From Gautieria morchelliformis (taxonomy: Eukaryota > Basidiomycota > Agaricomycetes > Gomphales > Gomphaceae), in NCBI GenBank assembly GCA_015179125.1, contig WHVA01000124.1:62001-126000 (forward strand): a stretch of DNA of 64,000 nt, in the 5' to 3' direction. A program made the position numbers and the translations under genes. The notes under the pieces were generated by a model, which worked only from the letters and a program-made list of their open reading frames with translations, was not told the origin of the DNA and ran no database searches. Shown here in pieces: positions 47,000-58,991 of the stretch; within the stretch, counting starts at the first letter, position 1; every line of letters starts with the position of its first letter.

Positions 47000-49900
47000 C
47001 GATCGACATTCAACATCCACTGAACATGTCAACTTACTGGGGACGTAAGAAGTCACAAAAGTTCGTAAAGAAAGCGAGGAGTTGTCGATGCCAGATCGAT
47101 AGAGAACAGAGAACGCACATGCCCCAGCTTATAAGGCGTTCTCTCGCCAGGATACCAACCCCGTTATCATCATAGCCCTTAATAATAATCCCAACATACC
47201 CGACGTGATCCCGCGTTCTTGAGTGCAGCAGGGTCCAAAATCGAGCCTAGTAAACTTTTGCACATAGTGCGGCAGTGCCTGTTTCCTACACGGGGTCAAA
47301 ATTTTCAGACGTGTACGTCGTAGAAATTACAATGTATCCGACGAGCTTTGACCTTCTAGCCCATCTTTACTTAGCTTAAAGCTGCGAGACTGGTGTTTCA
47401 GTCGTTTGCTCATCAAGTTAACTTGAAAGTGATGCGGGGTTATCGGGGTTGTGGTATTTCCGTCTGTGGCTAGCCCATTTTTACATTGATCTCCAAGGGA
47501 GCGAGTGATGATGAATTCTGAGTACTTAAGACGGCCAGTCTGCCCCGAGTCTAGCTCGCTACATGATGTAGGTAAATTTATCACCGCCCTCAACGTGGAG
47601 CCTGGGCCATCTTCAACTTCACGTCCCTAATATAGCGTGATGATTAAGTAACTACCCATCATGCATCAAGTACTGAATTCTTTGATCAGGCGTCTTTGGT
47701 CCATAAAATTGGACACCGGTTCTGCCTCGAGGTAAGAATTGAAACCAAACTATGTAGCCTGCATTTCCTATAGTAGGCTGGTATTGCGAGAAGAGCATAC
47801 CCGATAATGATTCAGACTCATTAAGATCACCGAGAGGATCAATGACGTGATCTCGGAGAAGCTAGATCAGCGCATTTTAGATCTTCAACACTGCTCGTAT
47901 ACTGATTACGGGGTATGCATGCCCGGGGGTATACATATCAAGTCTAGGAGAAATGTAATTGGACTAATTTTACACAAAATTTGGCCTCACCCGACTAAGG
48001 ATTTTCTGAGGTGCGCACCTTTCCGTAGAAATTGAAAAAAGGGCCTAAATTGCGAGCTCGCTCAATGCTGCCTCGATAAGTTGTCATACGCCGCTGGCAC
48101 TCCATTGAGGCAGCGGATAGTGCACGACGACTGCACAAATATTAGCTGGTAGCCCTGATACTGAAAATGTGTCTTTGCGCAGTGAGTCCTTGCTGCTAGC
48201 CACGAGCCCAATCGCATCGCCAGTGATCCCATACTTATTGTCTCACGGACATCGACGCGGTGTTTGAGCGTGGAGATATCGACGTCGCAGACGGCAACAC
48301 GGACGCAAAATTAGCTCTTGTGGTAAAGTGGAGTTGGACAGAGATGGCAGCCCGTGCGGCGTGCGGCGTCCCTATGGAGTGCGCGACGGAGGCTAGGACG
48401 AGATCATTTGGCGTACATGGTCGATAGCGGGCTCCTGGAGAAAAAGGGGAGGGTGTTAGCACGAATGCACAAACACGAGTTTACAGAACGAGGTGGCATG
48501 CACAACCCAAACTTGAGTGAAAACGCTCGAAAACCAATTGTATGCTTTAAGTTCATCGCCCTCGTTGTCTCTGCTTCATCATAGCTCAATTCAAACCAAG
48601 CTCTCTTTCGGGCTGAGCAACTGTCAACTCGTCTCGTCATCTTCTTGCTGTCTGCCATTCAAGCTGTGCCGAACGCAGGACAACGGCACGCTGGCAAGAT
48701 AGCTCAGAGCGACCTTATTTATACATTGGCGGTGTCCGTGGAGCATTTTGCACGTTGCAGACTGACTGGGGTACGGGAATAGATTCGGGTGGAGGCGTGG
48801 TGTTGGGGATCAAGAACACCAGGACTGTCCAGGGTCTGAAGTCTCAGCGTCATCACCTCCTAGGAAACGGAAAACACGGACCCATTGTCTAAGATGGATT
48901 ATCTATTTGTCCAAGATCTCTTTCTTCCTCTATGACCATAGCGTCATCCACCTGTCCCTCGACAAGCATCACCACTGGGTTTTCATTACTGCTCCCTGAC
49001 ACCTTCGCGGGACTTGGCAGTACTCCTCACTCAATATTGCTTGATGCTTCCACGTCAGTGCGAGGCACACTGGTGCTCGACCGAGGTGGGGAGTAGCTGT
49101 GCCGAGACCGGTGTAGCAAACAGGGTGGCGCGGATTTTGTTAGGAGGTTAACTCGGATTTGAACCGTTTCTTGTAGATTTTGATTTTAGAGCCGTTCGTT
49201 GGCAGTACAGTCGTAGAGCGGTGGGCGTATTGAATTGACACACAGATCAACAAGAAACCCGCACACTTCACGGCGTATTGGGACCAAAAGTAGCCTCCTT
49301 GTCATCAACGGGGGAACATGACACCAGTCCCCGTCCTTGGTGTTGGGGTCGGCAGTGCCTTGACAGCGAGCCAGGTGTCAGGAGCGTAGCCGTAGTCAGG
49401 TTGACAGTAAAGGATGGCCGTTGTCGGCGTACCCTCATACTTACGAGTGAGTCAAAGTTCCGCCGCTAAGTATGAAACCTGCAGGGCCGGTCTGCACGTC
49501 AGTACTCCATGAAGCCCGAGACGACCTGGCAGCTCTCCGCTCCGGCCCCTAACTCAGTGTTCTGCCCCTTTCCCGGGAACGCTGTGCGAGCCCGCTGACG
49601 TTCCTGCGCTCGCGTTGCACAATGTGTGTTTGCGCAACTGTTGCAGTAGGGTCCGGGGTTTGTCGCGTGGGTCTAACCTTGTCCTATTACGCGTCGCCCG
49701 CTTGATAGGTACTTTTTCCGTCGCTCGCTCGCCTCGCACCTAGTGTTAACTGTAGCACAGTCGCTGTTCTTTTTCCCTCGCGTCTCCCTTCGCATCCCCA
49801 CTCTCCACAAGAGTAAGGGAGAATTCGCGGGCGATCGCTGTTCGAGCGTCAAGGCTGTTTAGCTTACCGCTTGGAATGGTGCGAGTAAATAAGGTACTGT

Positions 49901-50160
49901 AATACTTAGTATTGTTTGAAATTAAGCCTACGATACAGTACTTATATATATTGGCTTCACAACGAACAGTAGCAATGTTGTTCCCTCCGGATTCCAGAAA
50001 GGAATAATGTGCCTCCTGCAGTTACATCTTCCAAAGTAAAGTACAGTCCTAATCTATATTATAATATATTTACTCCTACCATATGCCCATGCTGAAGCCG
50101 TATAACAACGATAACAAATAACGGGAGTAGAGACATAACAAATATGTACTTTCATCAAGA
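47000..50160. other. Intergenic region, no gene recognised
   Basis: Upstream side of the secreted-protein gene and downstream side of the Hpc2 gene. Short frames occur on both strands, the most protein-like at 48,235-48,462 (-), but none matches a family or shows splice context. Confidence 0.4.
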
Positions 50161-52419
50161 TCATGGGCCTGTCACGTCATCGAATCGATTATGTTCGTTC
50201 TCGTGTTTCTTCTTAATGACTGAAACTATACAGAGCGAGTGTAAGGAGACAGGCGTGTGGTTAATAAGACGCGAGAGGACATACTGTCGCGGGATATGTT
50301 ACCAGATGTCATCCAGCCCTCAGGGAACACCCCAATGATCTGCAGTGACATTGTGAACACATGGCCTAGAAATTGTATAACATCACCCGCCTTCTGATAT
50401 AGGCTCTTCCGCATACCCTGCTCGCTCACCGAATCAGGGATACCCTCCAGCTGACTACGAACGATTAGCCGCACTTGTCCACAACAGCCTGGGGCTAATG
50501 ATCACTCACTTCTTTTCGTTGGTCAACCGAGAGCACTCATTACTCAAGCAATACAGCTGCCAGAAGATATTCTTCATAGGCTCTGTAAGCCTGTATTTTT
50601 TCGGCGGCTCCTTCTCCTGGAGGTCCTTCAGCACCTTGACATCTTTAGTCATGGAACTGCCTGATCCTTCTCCATTGGGAGCAGGACTGTCCTATGTGGG
50701 TGAACATGTCATTGTTGAGCATGTAGGATGGAAGAATGATGGGACCGCGCACCCCAGTCTCGTCCCCATGAGCACTGGGCTCCACTGATGCCGACGAACC
50801 CTTCCAGTTTCCCGCTGCCAAGAGATCAGCTTCACATCGATCACAACGCTCCCCTGTGTACGCCATCAGGCGGGCCAGAAAAACATGACAGGACACGCAC
50901 GCCAATTTGCAACATTGCGTTCCCACTCGGCACGCGCTTGCTCAAATCCGATGTCTGCGAGTTCCTTGAGCTCTTCAAGGAGCTCGTCTTGTCTGGCAAC
51001 AAGGAGCTGGTGATGGTCGTTATACACAAGACGTTTTATGAGTTTCTGTTCACGCTCACTTAACCATTTGCGGTACAAAGCCAAACCAAACAGATTACTC
51101 ACTGTCATGGTGAACTTGTTATATGGGAACAACTGGGGCATGCGTGCAAAGAAGTTCTCATTATACTCGTCGAGAACGATCGCCTGCAACGCCAGCTGTT
51201 GCAGCTTTGGCTTTAGCGATGGCGGAAACTTGCCCTTGACCTCAAATGACTCCGCCGCTATCGCAACCTTGAGTGTCTCGATACTCTCCTCAAGGTCCGG
51301 ATGGAATGGCTGCAGCTGCTGCACTCTACGTTTCTTCTTGGGCATGTCGCTGCTCTCATTTGCAGCACTGTGCCCGGAACTGAGTTTGCGTTTGGGCGGC
51401 GGCTTGTGGTCCTCATCGTCGAGCAGGGCAATGGGCGACTCGCGTGTACCCTCCTGTGGCAGTGGGGTGGAGCTGTGTGACGGCGTATGACGATGTGCCT
51501 TGGGTGCAAGTGGTGGTGGAGCAGGGTGGGAAAGAGGCTGAACATTGGCCGCCGCCGCGCTAGCATGAATAAGTGGGCGTTTTGACCGTGGCTTTTTGGG
51601 GCTAGTTCTGTAGATCACAGTGAGATATGAGCTCGGCCATAACTGGCACACCACGTACTTGTCTTTCAGGAGAGCTACTTCACCGCTGGAGACGTAGAAA
51701 CCCTGCTGCTTAGTTTGGGCAAAGTGCGTGCGATCGTCGATGGCGAGTTCCGAGTCGTCGATGAAGGGGTCGTTGAGGTCATAGTCTGCCGCACGAGACT
51801 GCAGTATTCGTTCAGAATTATGCGAGAAGAAGTGCAAAACGCTTACCCGTTTATTCAATTTACCTTTGGCCTTTTTAGGCCCTTCGTCGCTGTCCTCGCC
51901 CTCGCTCTCGCTAGTGTCTCGCTTGATAGGGGGAGGGGTCGGATTTCGTTGCCCAGTTTGGAGTGCAAGGCTAGAAACATCGACTTCATAATGTTCAGGG
52001 CCTCCGAGGGTAATGTCAAGCCGAACGGTTAGCAATGGCGGCGGCGGCAGAACGGGCGGCGGCGATGGGGAGCGAGACTTGCGCGGCTTGGTCGATTTAG
52101 GTTTGGGGTGCGACGGGGGAGGAATTGCAGATGTGGAAGCTTCGGGTTGTGCTGCGGGAATAGAGATTACATTGTCATTTGGAAGCGCTTGTAAAGATGC
52201 GGAGCGGGATCTAGTCGTTCGCCTGGTGATGAGCTCCGCAGCCACGTCGTCACCTTCATGTTTGTCTACTTCCAAAGGAACGGGTGGAGATGGTGAACGT
52301 TTGATGCTAGCAGAAGAGGCGGTAGGCGAACCGGGAGGGTGCTGGTGTGGAGTTGTAGGAGGTAGGTCGTCGTTAGACGCGACGTTGCCCTCACGCAGCG
52401 CCACACCTTTGTCAGACAT
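50161..52419 (-). CDS. Hpc2/ubinuclein subunit of the HIR histone chaperone complex
   Basis: The start is MSDKGVALREG at 52,419. A disordered Pro/Ser/Lys-rich N-terminus leads to the Hpc2-related domain: YDLNDPFIDDSELAIDDRTH, then FAQTKQQGFYVSSGEVALLK. After a basic linker (KKKRRV) comes the ubinuclein middle domain: LFPYNKFTMT, LIKRLVYNDHHQLLVARQDE, KYRLTEPMKNIFWQLYCLSN, ECSRLTNEKN, QLEGIPDSVSEQGMRKSLYQ and IIGVFPEGWMTSGNIS. The C-terminus reads KKKHENEHNRFDDVTGP. At least seven introns are inferred, among them 51846-51799, 51658-51608, 51102-51046 and 50901-50815. One near 50,375 appears to start with GC rather than GT. The protein acts in the nucleus with Hira and Cabin1-type subunits to deposit H3-H4 independently of replication. 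It is a conserved host gene and looks intact. Confidence 0.92.
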
Positions 52420-52729
52420 GAGATGGATGGTCTACAGCCAGATAACAGGCTGAGTTGTGAGCGATTTAGGTTTTTTTTTTTTTTCAGAAAGAGCGAGTGA
52501 AATTGGCCGGATGTTCTGGTGGCCCCGCTGGAAGTTCTGGGGAGGTGATGGCTGTTCAAAGTTCTCGCGCTTGACCCCCAAGGAATTGGCTCTCCGCAAC
52601 CGATGATTATCACCCGTCAAACCCGTCTTCCTTCCGGCCGCAGCCATCTATGCGCCCAGCGCTTCCTAACCCGAACCTTCCAAAACCCCCGGACAAGGGA
52701 CTTGACTGCTCGAAGTGAACGCAACACCG

Positions 52730-52815
52730 CGCTTTAGGCCAAAAAGTCGCCTGACGATTTTTGGACCAATTTTTAAATAATAATCGAATATCATCTGAAA
52801 GTAGCAACGGGGTAT
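52730..52815 (-). repeat. Palindrome-containing repeat, second copy
   Basis: aaaaagtcgcctgacgattt with flanking accgcgctttaggcc and aaataat matches the complement of 18,041-18,112. It lies in the gap between the Hpc2 promoter and the second Tnp2 gene and could be a terminal fragment of either a DD34E element or a small non-autonomous relative. Confidence 0.6.
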
Positions 52816-53044
52816 CGCTGGGTTTATTCCTGGCTCATGTTTTATATAACGTCAGTGCGTCGAATTGCTAGTACTCTCGCGTAGATCGGGCACATGTATT
52901 GCATTGGCGCATCGACTTAGGCTCGTTCGTGGCAGAATCACGTGACGACACGCGTACGTGCGCGTCCAACACTTGGTCACTTTGCTATGAGCTAGAGCTT
53001 AGGCTGGTCACCCTCTGGTACCTGGAAACGCGCTTCCAGCACCG

Positions 53045-56000
53045 ATGCCTGGGCTTCGTCGCTGTCCATGCTCACTGTGTAAAGGCAGTGACCTACCTTG
53101 GCAGCATAGCCGGACCATCAAACGCCACTTGGAACGGGACGCTGAAGCTCTAGAGCTGGCCAAATCTGGACATGTCGGAAAGAACGCTCTAAATTTCGAT
53201 CCAGATTGTCAGGATAATGCACATGATCACGTCTCTTCCCCAGATCATCAGGAGCTGGAGTTATCTATGGGCATTGACATGATCAAGGAGGCACAGGAGC
53301 TGGAGAATGAGGATCTCAATGCCTACTCTGACCAGGATGGCATGGAATATGAGTTTGACGCTGATGTTTCAGAGTCACACTCGGAACGTGAGCATGAACC
53401 GGCGGGTCGTCCCTTTGCACTAGATGACTTTGAGCCTATATCTGCTCTGTTTTCACGACCTACGTCTCCACACCACCTCGAAATGACTCATGAAGACGAT
53501 GACTTGGCTTTAGCTTCCTCTGAGAGCGAACCAGAGTGTTCCAATTCTGATTCTGAGGCAGCTGACATTACTGCAGATCCTTCTTTTATCCCTCGTGCTC
53601 AGCTTTTCCCTTTTTATGAACCCGGAGGTACCTATGATGACCCTAATCCAGCCCCCTTCAAAATTCCTCCATTTTTATCTGAACACCCGATTGTTCGCCA
53701 AGCATATGTTCGTGCCTTCATTGCTAGAGCGTTTCGTGGCGCTACACATTCCCTTGTCCAAGACATGCTTGAGGGCTCGAAAAGTACTATCGCCTCGTTC
53801 CTCAAGAAAGACAGCTCACTAGCTCAGATTGATTTGGAGAACTTTGCCACTACGTTCCCTACAGTCGAAAGGCGTCTCGGGGTCAACACCAGCTCTTATA
53901 TCAAATATTTCTTTGTCTGTGACATCTGCTGGATACGACATGAGCCTGACACCCTCTACACACTGAAGTCACCTCACTGTACGGACTCAAAGTGTCGAGG
54001 AAAGTTATACACATCGAAGCGGATATTAAATGCCACGAAATCAATTGAAAAGCGAACTCCCTGCAAGATCCTCCCATATGCGCTCCTTGTCCGTGCTATC
54101 CAACGTGTTCTCCTGCGTCCAGGGAAGTGGCAAGATTTTCAACACTGGCGCACCCCTGATGATCAGCCTGGACCAGCTCTCCCCTTGAGCGAGGCTGAAC
54201 AATTTAGGCTGTGGGGTGTACATATTCCCATGAACGATGTATATGACGGCTGGGCTTGGAGAGCAATACAGGCGTTTGCCCTGGCTTGTGGGGCATCTTC
54301 GTCTGGTACCTCACCCTCAATGTTCCATGCGTGAAAAAGTGCAATCGGGAGTATGGTGAGCATATTCCGAAGTTGATCAGCTTTTAGAGATCCGGCACCT
54401 CCAAGAACCTGTGCAAAAGACAGTCAAAAGTAGTAGTAACAATAGGAGCAACCTGCCTTTTTGGGTGGCCGGCTGACTGAGCCTGGCCACCAAGCTGCGT
54501 TGAGTATTTCCTCAAAACGTTGCAGAGGTGGGTCTACATCATTGTAATTACTATTGAACATCCCACCGTTCAGTAGGATTCCTTTTAGCAGATGTTTGAC
54601 AAGGCCTACAAATATGAGATAAAAGCATAGCGCCATTAGGTATAGCACACATACATAAATAAACCATGTGCATCCATTCGAGAAGACAACGACGGTATCC
54701 AACCCGGAAGGGCATCAAATGCTGACCAGCTTTTTCCATGTTGCACAGCAATCTCGTCTCTCATGGCCTGTGAAGTAAAGCGTGCAAGGAAAGAGTATTT
54801 AATAAATCGCCAGGGCTCTCGGGCTTCAAACTCTGCCAAGTAACTTAGATTTGTAAGGCACACACAAGAGATAGAGTACATACTATAATGATCAAAACAC
54901 TCTGACGATATGAGCGAAGAGAATCGATGTGTACAAAATGGACAAAACCATTCTTCTGAGGTATGACCAGCAAGTCCAGCTGTTTTCCGACTGGCAGGTA
55001 GGTCGGAATTATTCATAAGGATTGTTGCGTGTACGGGCTGCTTAGTTTCAAATGAGGCGACATCCATCTCAACACCTACAGAATAGAATGTAAATATGAA
55101 CATGGAGCAATTGACAACTTAGCGCAGTAAAGTGTGTTAACCTCACGAATAAATGGCTCAAATACATGGTTTATTTGCTCCAGCGAGGGCTCATGAGGTC
55201 CTGGGATAACACATATCAAGAATGTCTCTTCACCAAGGAAACGGACTGCACGTGGGTTGTTGATAACCGTTGAATACATGGCACCTGTTGAATGTATACT
55301 ACCTTTTATCGTTTGAAACCTTGCAAGTATGTCAATAGTTGATGTTCAGTATCTTCTCCGAGTCGTACTTACCAGTCAATGTTGATTGCCAGGACGAGTC
55401 CACAAGGTAATGACACAAAGTGTTGTGCAATCTGACGTACATTCACATCTTCCATCCCCCATCTGCCACCTTTGCATCGTTCAAGACCTACCAAGATTGC
55501 TCGAGCAGAGGCCCAAACCGATGCCTTGTTGGCTAAACGCCGCAAAGCACATCTCGATGCTTCACACCCCACTCCTACAGCAGCCGACTACATAGCCACA
55601 CAGAACATGGAACGAAGTCATAATTATAAAGACCACTATGAGAGCATCCTATCATTTTGTGCAGCCCTGCAGATATTGGGCAATCGATCTATCACAAGTT
55701 ATGAAGCTGCTCGTGGACTGGACATACTATCGAAGGTGTTTCGCAAGTGGGCTTTGATGAATTTACACATGACACCCTACTTCCATTTAGTAATTCACGC
55801 CATTGATCCCATCACTCGCTTTGGTCCTGTTTATGGATGGCACGTGTATCCATATGAGTGACACAATGGCAAGCTTGGCTGCTTCAATCATAACGGGCAT
55901 GCAGGAGGCGAACTGGAAGCGACACTGATGCGTAGTTAGTGGAGGGAGCAGCTGGTAACGACTCTTGTAGCTTGATTCATCTACTTCATCATGGTGTTTA

Positions 56001-56964
56001 CCTCTCACTGACAAGACTATTGCAGATTCAACAGCTGAAGGATATCCCTGATAAGTCCATCGAGGACTTGGAATCTATCGCACTCCTTGAAGTAGAATTG
56101 AAAGGCCAGGACAAATTGGGAAGGTCACGTGGCTCACTCGATGTCCATGTTAGCAGCTGTACAAGCAGAGCATTCAGGAGGTATGTTCTTCAAATTTAAT
56201 ATAGTGCTTCATTGATTTCCTTCATCAGAACGTCTCAAGCTCTCCAAACAACGCAAGAATGTGGATCTGCACAAACTAGGTACCTACTATGACGTCCTAG
56301 GATACTTGCGCCATGCTTGGAGTGATACCATCCAGTTATGCTCCAATCGTGAGCTTGTGGTGCCCCTAGGAGCCGACATCTTCTTCAGTAATACCTCAAC
56401 ATCGCTTCAATACATTGAGCTAGACGCACTTCGTTATGGGGCCAACACATCAATTCGGGGTCAAAAGTATTGCTACGCATATGTTGACAGTCGACGGCCT
56501 GTTATAATTGAGTACATCTTCCAAATTACTCACCCATGCAAACATCCTGCCGGTCATGTCTTGCAGACAACATGTGCAATAATACAACCACTACTTCAAG
56601 CATTCACGATGCCAGAGTTGCCATGGGACCCATGGTATGTAACCGGCTTCTCTCTCGCACTTTGTCACTGATATTACACCGATCATTTGTCAGGATGGCA
56701 GATCTGGGAACAGGCACCTGGATAGCAAATGAGTTTGGAGATCGCGAAGTCATTGACGTCTATAGGTTCTCTGGACACCTTGTATTATGTCCCCTACCCT
56801 TGCACGACCAGCTGTGGTGAATTACTGTGCCTCACGACCATGTAAGCAGCAGTCTAACCATGTTTGCATTATGTCTCACCCTAACCAAACGGTCATGGTA
56901 GTTCGGGCCCGAGCCCGACATTTATGATGAATTTCCCGAAGATAGCAATCCAGGTGGAGAGTAA
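53045..56964 (+). pseudogene. Second Tnp2-family transposase gene, with an internal inversion
   Basis: The 5' part (53,045-54,267) reads CSLCKGSDLPWQHSRTIKRH, a long acidic region, then IPPFLSEHPIVRQAYVRAFI, CDICWIRHEPDTLYTLKSPH and YDGWAWRAI. The next family segments (LERCKGGRWGMEDVNV, FVSLPCGLVLAINIDW, SDLPASRKTAGLAGH, WSAFDALPGWIP, GSLKADQLRNMLTI) are on the minus strand between 55,502 and 54,261, in reverse map order. The 3' part resumes on the plus strand at 55,496 (ADYIATQNMERSHNYKDHY, FGPVYGWHVYPYE) and ends with FGPEPDIYDEFPEDSNPGGE at 56,964. Re-inverting 54,261-55,502 restores family order. Further lesions are TGA at 55859-55861 and 56818-56820 and TAG near 55,936. Terminal repeats were not found. 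Confidence 0.85.
54261..55502 (-). other. 1242-bp inverted segment inside the Tnp2 gene
   Basis: The segment starts with gagcaat (54261-54267) and ends with attgctc (55496-55502), exact reverse complements. Transposase coding sequence and its introns inside it run on the minus strand, while both flanks run on the plus strand. The breakpoints fall inside codons that join correctly after re-inversion: WRAI to the LVGLERCK segment, and ARANACIA to RAEAQTDA. Confidence 0.85.
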
Positions 56965-57439
56965 TAACGATAAAGACATTAGTCTGTCATTTATAGTAAG
57001 TACTGTAATTATCATTACTCATTCCTGACATGCATCTGACCACCCACAGATATGTACACTTGTGTATTGCTTCATGGTGACCACAACCAATGTAGTGTCT
57101 CGAAAGTCCTGCAACAATTCAACAACATACTTTGTCTGTACTGCACCAAGTGTGAAGCCTTGTCTCATTTCGTTCTTTTCCTACATGACTACGCTCTTTC
57201 TCTAGCTCCACTGTCGGACAAGCTGAAGGTGCACCAAGTGCAACGCCTGACATAGGTACGATCTAACCTCAGACATGACCTAGGAGCGAGTGTCGCCGGC
57301 ATTGCGGCACACTGCCCCAATGACGACGGCACTGACTGGGATGTCATGTGTGCACTACCCAAGGATGGCCGCGGCTATGTCAACAATCTTCTCTTCCCGA
57401 ACCACCACCACCCCCTCGAGCCCACTGCTATCAGCCACA

Positions 57440-58111
57440 ACTATGTCTGAGGATATTTTACGCACGATGAAAATCTACTGTTCAAGCCTCGCACACACCG
57501 TGTACTGGTGGCTCATACCTATTGCACAAGTTATTATAGCCTTGTGAGTCGCGTTCTTTGTGCTTAGTTATCGTCTCCTCTGACTGTTACTCACAGATTT
57601 ATCCTCGATGTCAGTACTTCCTCCATTGCACGTTCCACGAAGTGCCGTTCTTCTACAAGCACTTCCACTCCATGCACCATCATATCTACGTTCCCTACGC
57701 ATTCGGATCGCTCTACGGGCACCCATTCGAAGGCGCTATTCTTGACGGACTCAGTGGGATAATCTCGTTCTCCCTTACCGGGATGACGGCTCGACAAGGC
57801 ATCCTTCTATTTACCTTTGCCACATATAAGACTGTCGAAGATCACTGTGGATACTGCTTCCCATGGCACCCTATGCACATGCTGTTCGGGAACAACCCGG
57901 AGTATCACAATGTTCACCACCAGGTGGGCAGCGTACTGCTGGTGTATGATCCGTCTCTAACGTGTGGAATCTGTGTATAGCAAGCTGGCATAAAATACAA
58001 CTACTCACAGCCCCTGTTTATCCACTGGGATGTCATTCTCGGCATGCGTATGACTATGGAAGAGCTGCGTGCGAAGCAGGGGACCTCAAAGCAGAAGCAG
58101 ACCAAGTCTCG
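57440..58111 (+). pseudogene. Sphinganine C4-hydroxylase (Sur2-like) fragment
   Basis: Exons near 57,440-57,543, 57,597-57,923 and 57,981-58,111 encode AHTVYWWLIPIAQVIIALFI, QYFLHCTFHEVPFFYKHFHS, MHHHIYVPYAFGSLYGHPFE, DHCGYCFPWHPMHMLFGNN, PEYHNVHHQ and GIKYNYSQPLFIHWDVILG. These are the C-terminal two thirds of the endoplasmic-reticulum fatty-acid-hydroxylase superfamily enzyme that makes phytosphingosine, with the di-iron histidine motifs HSMHH and HNVHH. The usual HR..H motif reads HCTFH, an Arg-to-Cys change that fits CGC to TGC. A small frameshift separates FILDV from QYFLH, and the N-terminal membrane part is missing. It runs without a gap into a DRG fragment. Confidence 0.82.
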
Positions 58112-58139
58112 GTGAGCCCCACACAATATACGATCTATA

Positions 58140-58740
58140 CTGCCGTAGCTGGCCACTGTGGCACCATTATTGTAGTCCCAAAAAGTATGATGATATTGGT
58201 GTATTATTGGCATAATTACCTCTCACTCGTTATTCTGCAGGTACTAGATGTTCTAAAACCATTGAACAATAAACGACTAATCGAGGGCGAACTGGAAGGA
58301 TTCGGAATTCGTCTCAACAAGAAACCCCCATCAATTATTGTCCGCAGGAAAGACAAAGGAGGTGTGTCTATGACATCGGCATGGTATGCATTTTCTTTTG
58401 ACTCTGAGGCCCTAGGCATTGCGATATCAAACGCCGTACCACTTACTAACATAGATCAAGATGAGATCAAAGCGGTACTCAGCGAATTTAGGATCAGTAA
58501 TGCCGATGTTGCGATTTTCTTTTGACTCTGAGGCCCTAGGCATTGCGATATCAAACGCCGTACCACTTACTAACATAGATCAAGATGAGATCAAAGCGGT
58601 ACTCAGCGAATTTAGGATCAGTAATGCCGATGTTGCGATTCGAGAGCCCAACTGCACTGCCGACGGTCCGGTGGATGTTATAGAAGGAAATCAGCTGCGT
58701 GCTCTTCTAATACTTACTTTTATGTTTTCTCATTTAGGCT
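58140..58740 (+). pseudogene. DRG-family GTPase fragment fused to the Sur2-like fragment
   Basis: From 58,141 the sequence reads AVAGHCGTIIVV, then after an intron LDVLKPLNNKRLIEGELEGF, GIRLNKKPPSI and KDKGGVSMTSA, followed by DEIKAVLSEFRISNADVAI and EPNCTADGPVDVIEGNQLR. This is the middle of developmentally regulated GTP-binding protein 1 (Rbg1/DRG1), a cytosolic translation-associated GTPase, after the G3 motif. The P-loop part and the C-terminal TGS domain are absent. A 124-bp tandem duplication repeats the DEIKAVLSEFRI exon. The arrangement cannot encode a working GTPase. Confidence 0.85.
58391..58639 (+). repeat. 124-bp tandem duplication
   Basis: The sequence starting ttttcttttgactctgaggc at 58,391 is repeated from 58,515 with no difference that I can see up to about 58,638. 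The identity of the copies shows that the duplication is recent compared with decay of the surrounding gene. Confidence 0.95.
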
Positions 58741-58991
58741 CAGCGTCTATATACCGGCAGTGTACGTGTTGATGTATGTGTTGAACAAGGTTCGAACATC
58801 CTAAGACACGCACCTGCCTCTGGATGCAGAGCTCGTCTTGCACAAATGGCAGATGCTGGTGCACGATCCCACGCTCTAGTCTGCGCACTGCCTCGGGCTC
58901 ACCCGCTCTGCGTGAATGTGTACAGCATATTTAATCACACTGCGTACCAGCGTTCTTTTAATGTCACAAAGCATTGACTACCGGGCATCTC

